Of a stretch of DNA of 64,000 nt, positions 59,601 to 64,000 are shown in pieces. A program made the translations under genes and the position numbers. The DNA is from Polytrichum commune (lineage: Eukaryota > Streptophyta > Polytrichopsida > Polytrichales > Polytrichaceae), in the NCBI GenBank assembly GCA_950295325.1, contig OX485806.1, positions 52,261,169 to 52,325,168 on the forward strand. Reading direction: 5' to 3'. Every line of letters begins with the position of its first letter. The first letter of the stretch is position 1. Below the pieces are notes generated by a model. It made no database searches, was not told where the DNA came from, and worked only from the letters and a program-made list of their open reading frames with translations.

Positions 59601-62196
59601 TACATTTCCAGTGATATCATCAGACAGCTGGCGAGTCCAAATGTTTACTAGTGTTAATGAACTGTCCTTTAAAGCCAATGAAAGTCCTAAAGTCCCTGTG
59701 GTATGTGATGAAAGCTGTCTGTAAACCATCCAACCCACCAAATTGAGATGATATCACCCACCTCTTCGTGCAGGAGGTAGTATACTAGTTTAACTTATTT
59801 ACACAATCTACTTATCTTTCAAACTTCTGGGAAATACAAAACTTCTACAAGCAAAGGGCAACTAAATCTCAAGAGATTCAAACAAGTAGAGGGACAATTA
59901 CCTTGACATCTGGAGACTCAAAATAGAGCGGAGGCCAACCACAGCCAAAAGCTCCATTGCAGACCTTGGAGAAACCTGGCGCCTGAGAACTACAGTCACA
60001 GAGCCCCCACCCAGACCCCTCCTCAAAGCCATACTGCCACCTAGCACAATTGTGTCTCGCTTTGACACATGTGCTTGCACTTGTGTGGACATTGCCATGC
60101 TGCACACCCTCCACACATGACAAAGACTGCTATGATGCACATGAAGAAGCATGAATATGAAATCACTGAGAACAATCAATCATGACCTAGGAAGGTAATA
60201 GGTGTTGCAGAACCTAAACTTATAGGTAGACTAAAATTAAAAGGATCATGACTCTGTACAGCCATTCCACTTCACAACTAGAATATCACGTTTTGTAAAC
60301 CATTCAACAAACAGGCCAAGCAATCAAAATTGAAAGGAGGCACAGTAAATGCATCTCGGCAACTCCCTTGACTTGGATGGATTCTGAATTCCAAGTGGCT
60401 TAATATACACTCAGCATCTTGTTCAGGTTGCCAAGGATCAACACTACACAGTTGAGAACAAACTTCAAAGAACTGACTTCGGTACCATGCTACTATTTGA
60501 CACAGCTTGAGTTTTAACTTTCAGGACAGATTAGCAATATCCTCGTGCAGAAATTTCAAGATCATAAAATAAGCATGATCAACTTCAAGCTATAAATAAG
60601 AAAGGCAATCAAATCTAGAACAAGATTGACCCATTCGTCCATGAAAAACCTTGCCACCTTCAAGATGTGAACTTGTGAGGCCAAAAGTGCTCTGCATTTC
60701 TCTTGACAGGTTAAATGATTCAGAGTAGTTTTGCTTGATGTAAAGTGAACTAGACGCTGCCTCTCTAAAATCCAAATACTTTGGTACCCTGAACTACCAA
60801 GCATTCTCAAACTCATTGAACAAGTTATGGCTTTTAAGTACTTTTGCCCTACTATCACAAGCTGAAGTGGTAAAACACTATACTGTCACATTGCAACAGC
60901 TAATGTTGGGACCATTGTTGGTCAGCTATCAAGATTTTATACTATTCACCGTTAAATATTTGTGAAGATTGTGGAGTCAATAATTTCAGTTTGAGTTTCT
61001 AGACGAACAGTAATTTCAAAACTGCGGTTATGAATATAACACCAACAATTGGTGGTTCCTCGTCTCAGTGATGAATCTCATCATCATTCATTTTTGTGTT
61101 GTTTTCAAATTAAATCAATGAATTAACAATTATCCCCCTAAAATAATATTTTAATAGAACGCAACTGATAGTATCGTAATAAATACTTGTTTGACTCTAA
61201 AACTTTAAGACATCTATTATTGACATTTTCGTCTCCACTATAGAAGCTTATCATAAAAGACACTTTATTTGATAATCTCTTAGTGGCAGATATCAATCGT
61301 AGTCGGCTACTTAATTTGTTGAGCCATACAGATACCTACAGTCCATATCTGCATGATAACCAGGTCGTTAAGCAGCCACAACGTGTATAACCGTCGAACA
61401 CTTGCCATGACCACTCACAATGATTTGTAAGAGTCAGCCTTTTGTATTCAAAACAGCCTGCTGAAAGGCAGCTACAACATCAGGATAAAAATATGATGTA
61501 ATGATGTTGTGAGTTGCCTCATTAGTCAGTTTATTTCCTTTCCAAGTTGAGTTGCCGATGAACACATTTTGCATTATCACCACATTCACAGCAAGAGTAA
61601 GGCACAAAGGAATTGGAGACCCACCCAATTATGTTCGGGCTCTTATATGATTTGAAAAACTGAACAAGTGACAAATTCATCAGCAAAGATCCCTGTTGGT
61701 GCACATGCGCTGCCAGTCTCCTTTCCTTCTGGCCCTGCTGTAATCGCTCAAACTCAGCCTTCACTTCTTCTCTTGACTTCAACTTTGGACCTAACTCTAA
61801 ACCTGATGTCAATCCCTCCATACCATAAATATCGTAAATCTGTCGCCTTCGCTCGTTGCTCAGAATCTCGTAAGCCTCTCGGATCCTCTGAAAGTTTTTT
61901 GTTGCAATATCTCGCATCTGCTGATGCCCACACAGGTGCAAAGGATTGATCAATCCGTGCTAACACCTTTGAATCAAGTAAATACTCGTAATGAAGACAT
62001 GGAGAAAATGAGGGGGTGGGGAGGGGGGGGGGGCGGGAGGGTGACGAACCTGCGCAGTCTGGTGTTTGTCGGGATGGTAAACCTGCGCCCAATGACGATA
62101 GGCTCGCTTCATGTCCTCGTCCGATGCTTCTGGAGATAAATGCAACAACGCATAGAGCTCCCTCGCAGGACGCTCTTCTGCCTCCAACCTCCCCAT
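53692..62196 (-). CDS. OWL1: DNAJC11/OWL1-type J-domain protein, 13 exons, 550 aa
   Basis: Exons, all on the minus strand: 62196-62050, 61917-61625, 60099-59902, 59718-59604, 59332-59246, 58646-58558, 58238-58154, 57738-57685, 56771-56691, 56231-56154, 55713-55453, 55200-55093 and 53748-53692. All introns are GT-AG and the exons join in frame to 1653 nt. The ATG at 62196 has an in-frame TGA 18 nt upstream. Residues 14-75 form a J domain with HPD (YHPDKHQ), which would stimulate Hsp70. The middle is rich in beta-strand segments. A hydrophobic stretch ([18 protein letters not shown]) is followed by a basic helical region, then the conserved C-terminal DUF3395 part ending [13 protein letters not shown] and WLPQEGNRI. 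The length and layout match Arabidopsis OWL1, a J-protein linked to very-low-fluence light responses; animal DNAJC11 associates with the mitochondrial MICOS complex. No break is seen. Confidence 0.95.
56347..56477. repeat. 38-bp minisatellite in intron 9 of the J-protein gene
   Basis: GAAGCACATGTGTCACTGTG recurs at 56384, 56422 and 56460, exactly 38 bp apart, with an earlier variant at about 56346. The units are nearly identical, so the array is young and likely to vary in length. It sits between exon 9 (56691) and exon 10 (56231). Confidence 0.9.
61913..61924 (-). other. Tandem (NAGNAG) splice acceptor of J-protein exon 2
   Basis: The minus strand reads CATCAGCAG then ATGCGAG. Splicing at the second AG gives HQTAQ-MRDIA, which fits the family spacing. 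Splicing at the first AG adds one Gln at the end of the J domain's HPD loop/helix III border. Both products stay in frame. Confidence 0.7.
62014..62040. repeat. G-rich run in intron 1
   Basis: GGGGTGGGGAGGGGGGGGGG and following Gs, just inside the donor side of intron 1. It has G-quadruplex potential on the plus strand (C-rich in the transcript). Assembly length is uncertain for such runs. Confidence 0.6.
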
Positions 62197-62626
62197 TATA
62201 TCTACCTTCGATCACCAGGTCCTTCCCATGTATTTCACGCAGTTACTTAGAGCCACATCCTTTTGAAGGCTGTCGCGAGGCAAACTCATGATAATGTGAG
62301 TAAGCCAACAAAGCTTCCTGAAACAGACATCAAATCGGCTAAAGATACTGGATATTCTGTAACAATCTCCGACCTTGGGCTAAAATTCCAGGAAACTTCC
62401 CACCGAGATGATAGCCGAGCAGGGACGGACGTAGGATCAGGACCGTCGGATTTAAACTTAGGGCTAGGATTCACCGAGTTATTTTTAGTTGAGCAGCCCA
62501 TTGCGTCCCAACAATCATGATGGATTCGAAATTTTCATTTAAGGCCCGCTTGAAATGATGTTTTGAGGCTCATTCACCTTGCTTAAGCAAATTACTTATC
62601 CCATGTGAGGATTGAAGCCACCTCAG

Positions 62627-62790
62627 TGATAGACCATCCACATCGGGGGTCCAGCCGGGCCCAGCCAGCCCGGCCGGTGCGCCCCTCCCCCCATTATGGA
62701 GGGTCGCACGGGGGGTCCATAATCCGAGGGGGGCCGCACCGGGCGGGCTGGCTGGGCCCCGGCTAGACCTCTAATGTGGCTGGTTTATGA
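62627..62790. repeat. GC-rich fold-back element upstream of the J-protein gene
   Basis: From CCACATCGGGGGTCCAGCCG on the left to the complement of CCACATTAGAGGTCTAGCCG on the right, two arms of about 52 bp pair almost throughout (GGGCCCAGCCAGCCCG in both). Weaker pairing extends to about 62627 and 62790. The loop is about 30 bp. It looks like a small inverted-repeat transposon, but I found no clear target duplication. It ends about 430 bp upstream of the ATG at 62196. Confidence 0.8.
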
Positions 62791-64000
62791 GACCAAAGGC
62801 TATTTCATGCGTTTATAGATGTATGCAAACTATCGGATGGGGTTTACATCAAACGGTTGATTTTTTTGATACCTTGTTTCATAAAAGTATGTGGGAGCAC
62901 AATCAACATTTTTCTTCTACATTGAAGTTATTCTACGCACATTTTGTTCTCTTAATTTGTGGATTTTAGAGAACTTGCGCAATTATGGATGGTGCAGGTG
63001 AAGGTTGGACAAGCAAGGTATACAAGGCAATGCAATAAAATTTTAGTGAACAATGTCATGCCTCCAATCAAGTTCAGAGCAATTTGGTGGTGCCACAATT
63101 CCTCCAAGGAATTCTAAGATCATCCATCACACAACCCATATCCGACCCCGGATATCCCATTTTACATCCACCACCATTACTCGTTGATTTGTTAAAGAGA
63201 TTGTTGAAGAAGTTGGTAGTTGAGGCGGGTGGTGATGATGATTGTACAATCATTACTCGAAATGCACCCAAGAAAACAGAAACAATCATGGCAAAAAAAT
63301 GGTGGAAATGAAGACTACAAAGTTAACCATGAAGGAAAACAAAATTAAAATAAGATGGCGTAGAATTGGTCCAATCTAGAGGTGCGACATGTGATAGCAA
63401 TGTGTGGCAATATGGATGTTAATTTTGTGAAAAATGCCAAGAAACAATGAATGTTGAGTTGTTGAATTTCATTTTACAACTTTGAATTTGTATAGCATTT
63501 CTCTTCGATACATAGAAAATTTAGTTTTCATCAATTAGCATTGCTTTAGTATAAGTATTAACTTTAAACACCCCAAATTAATCTAATCCAAGTCCTCTTA
63601 AACAAATTGGCCACAAATCTATAAGGGGTCAAGTTTTTGTATTAGATGGATGAGATATATGATTATTTGAATTATTTTTGTTGTTGGCAATTTCTTCCAC
63701 AATCCAAAATATATGTAAACAAAAGATACATCTACATTATGATAAGAATCGAATCTCAATGTCATAAAATTATAAAATCTTGATAGTTGAAGCATATTTT
63801 CCAAGTGTTGACATTTGGTTGAAGTTGCATACAAGCTTAATTAAAATTATTTCCACCTTAAACCAAAATGTATAGATATGTTAGAAAAAAAAATCATTTA
63901 TTTTTCAAAGCATATTGTGGTGACAATTGCTACTCTAGTTGAAGTAACAACCCACAAGATTGGTCCGATAGGTGGATTATTCAAGTGGCTCCAAGCAATG
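62791..64000. other. Upstream flank, nothing recognised
   Basis: About 1.2 kb, AT-rich, to the right edge of the window. The open frames at 63074-63311 overlap on both strands and show no motif. It may contain promoter sequence of the J-protein gene; I see no specific element. Confidence 0.4.

Overview
ORGANISM AND OVERVIEW. The window is nuclear DNA of a land plant with a large, repeat-rich genome. It holds many nested retrotransposons, an Arabidopsis-type initiator-Met primer site, a plant Mutator-like element and one clearly intact host gene with 13 exons and introns up to about 1.5 kb. I cannot name the lineage; gymnosperm, fern or lycophyte are as plausible as an angiosperm. LAYOUT, 1-36 kb. 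This is a repeat graveyard dominated by one Gypsy-type LTR family. Five loci of the family are present. Two are full-length elements, both on the minus strand: 6956-14017 (target duplication GCGCA) and 20198-27151. Three are solo LTRs: 975-1914 (duplication ACACC), 3077-4051 (ATTGC) and 33481-34454 (GACAT). Two of the solo LTRs sit inside old Copia fragments. Full-length copy 1 split a degenerate multi-exon gene that resembles an amino-DNA-methyltransferase (minus strand, 16011-14018 continuing 6955-6560). Copy 2 split a plus-strand transposon-type zinc-finger ORF (about 19.66-20.19 kb, 27.15-27.35 kb and 30.37-30.72 kb), which a further insertion of about 3 kb also broke. Several tandem repeats lie between these: about 178 bp, 70 bp, 127 bp with a palindromic core, 181 bp, 26 bp and 53 bp. 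LAYOUT, 36.8-42.9 kb. A complete but dead Mutator-like element has inverted termini of about 620 bp. Its transposase shows an HHCC finger, a WRKY/GCM-like finger, a DDE core, a SWIM finger and a zinc ribbon. A 333-bp hAT-type MITE sits in one of its exons. LAYOUT, 43-53 kb. This part is mostly unrecognised AT-rich sequence. It contains a cluster of short palindromic repeats, a 424-bp hAT-type MITE with an 8-bp duplication, and a possible tRNA-derived SINE. LAYOUT, 53.7-62.2 kb (minus). This is the only convincing functional gene, a DNAJC11/OWL1-type J-protein. Its 13 exons join in frame to give 550 residues. A GC-rich fold-back of about 165 bp lies 0.4 kb upstream of its ATG. MAIN POINTS OF INTEREST. 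(1) The young Gypsy family lacks the reverse-transcriptase palm, the protease active-site motif and the RNase H first Asp, and both copies share the same stop codon inside integrase, so it must move in trans. (2) Its LTR is packed with about 11 hairpins, and two of them show paired compensatory changes between copies. (3) There is a broken amino-methyltransferase-like plant gene. (4) Copy 2 carries a 10-nt primer-site extension outside its outer LTR and has no target duplication.
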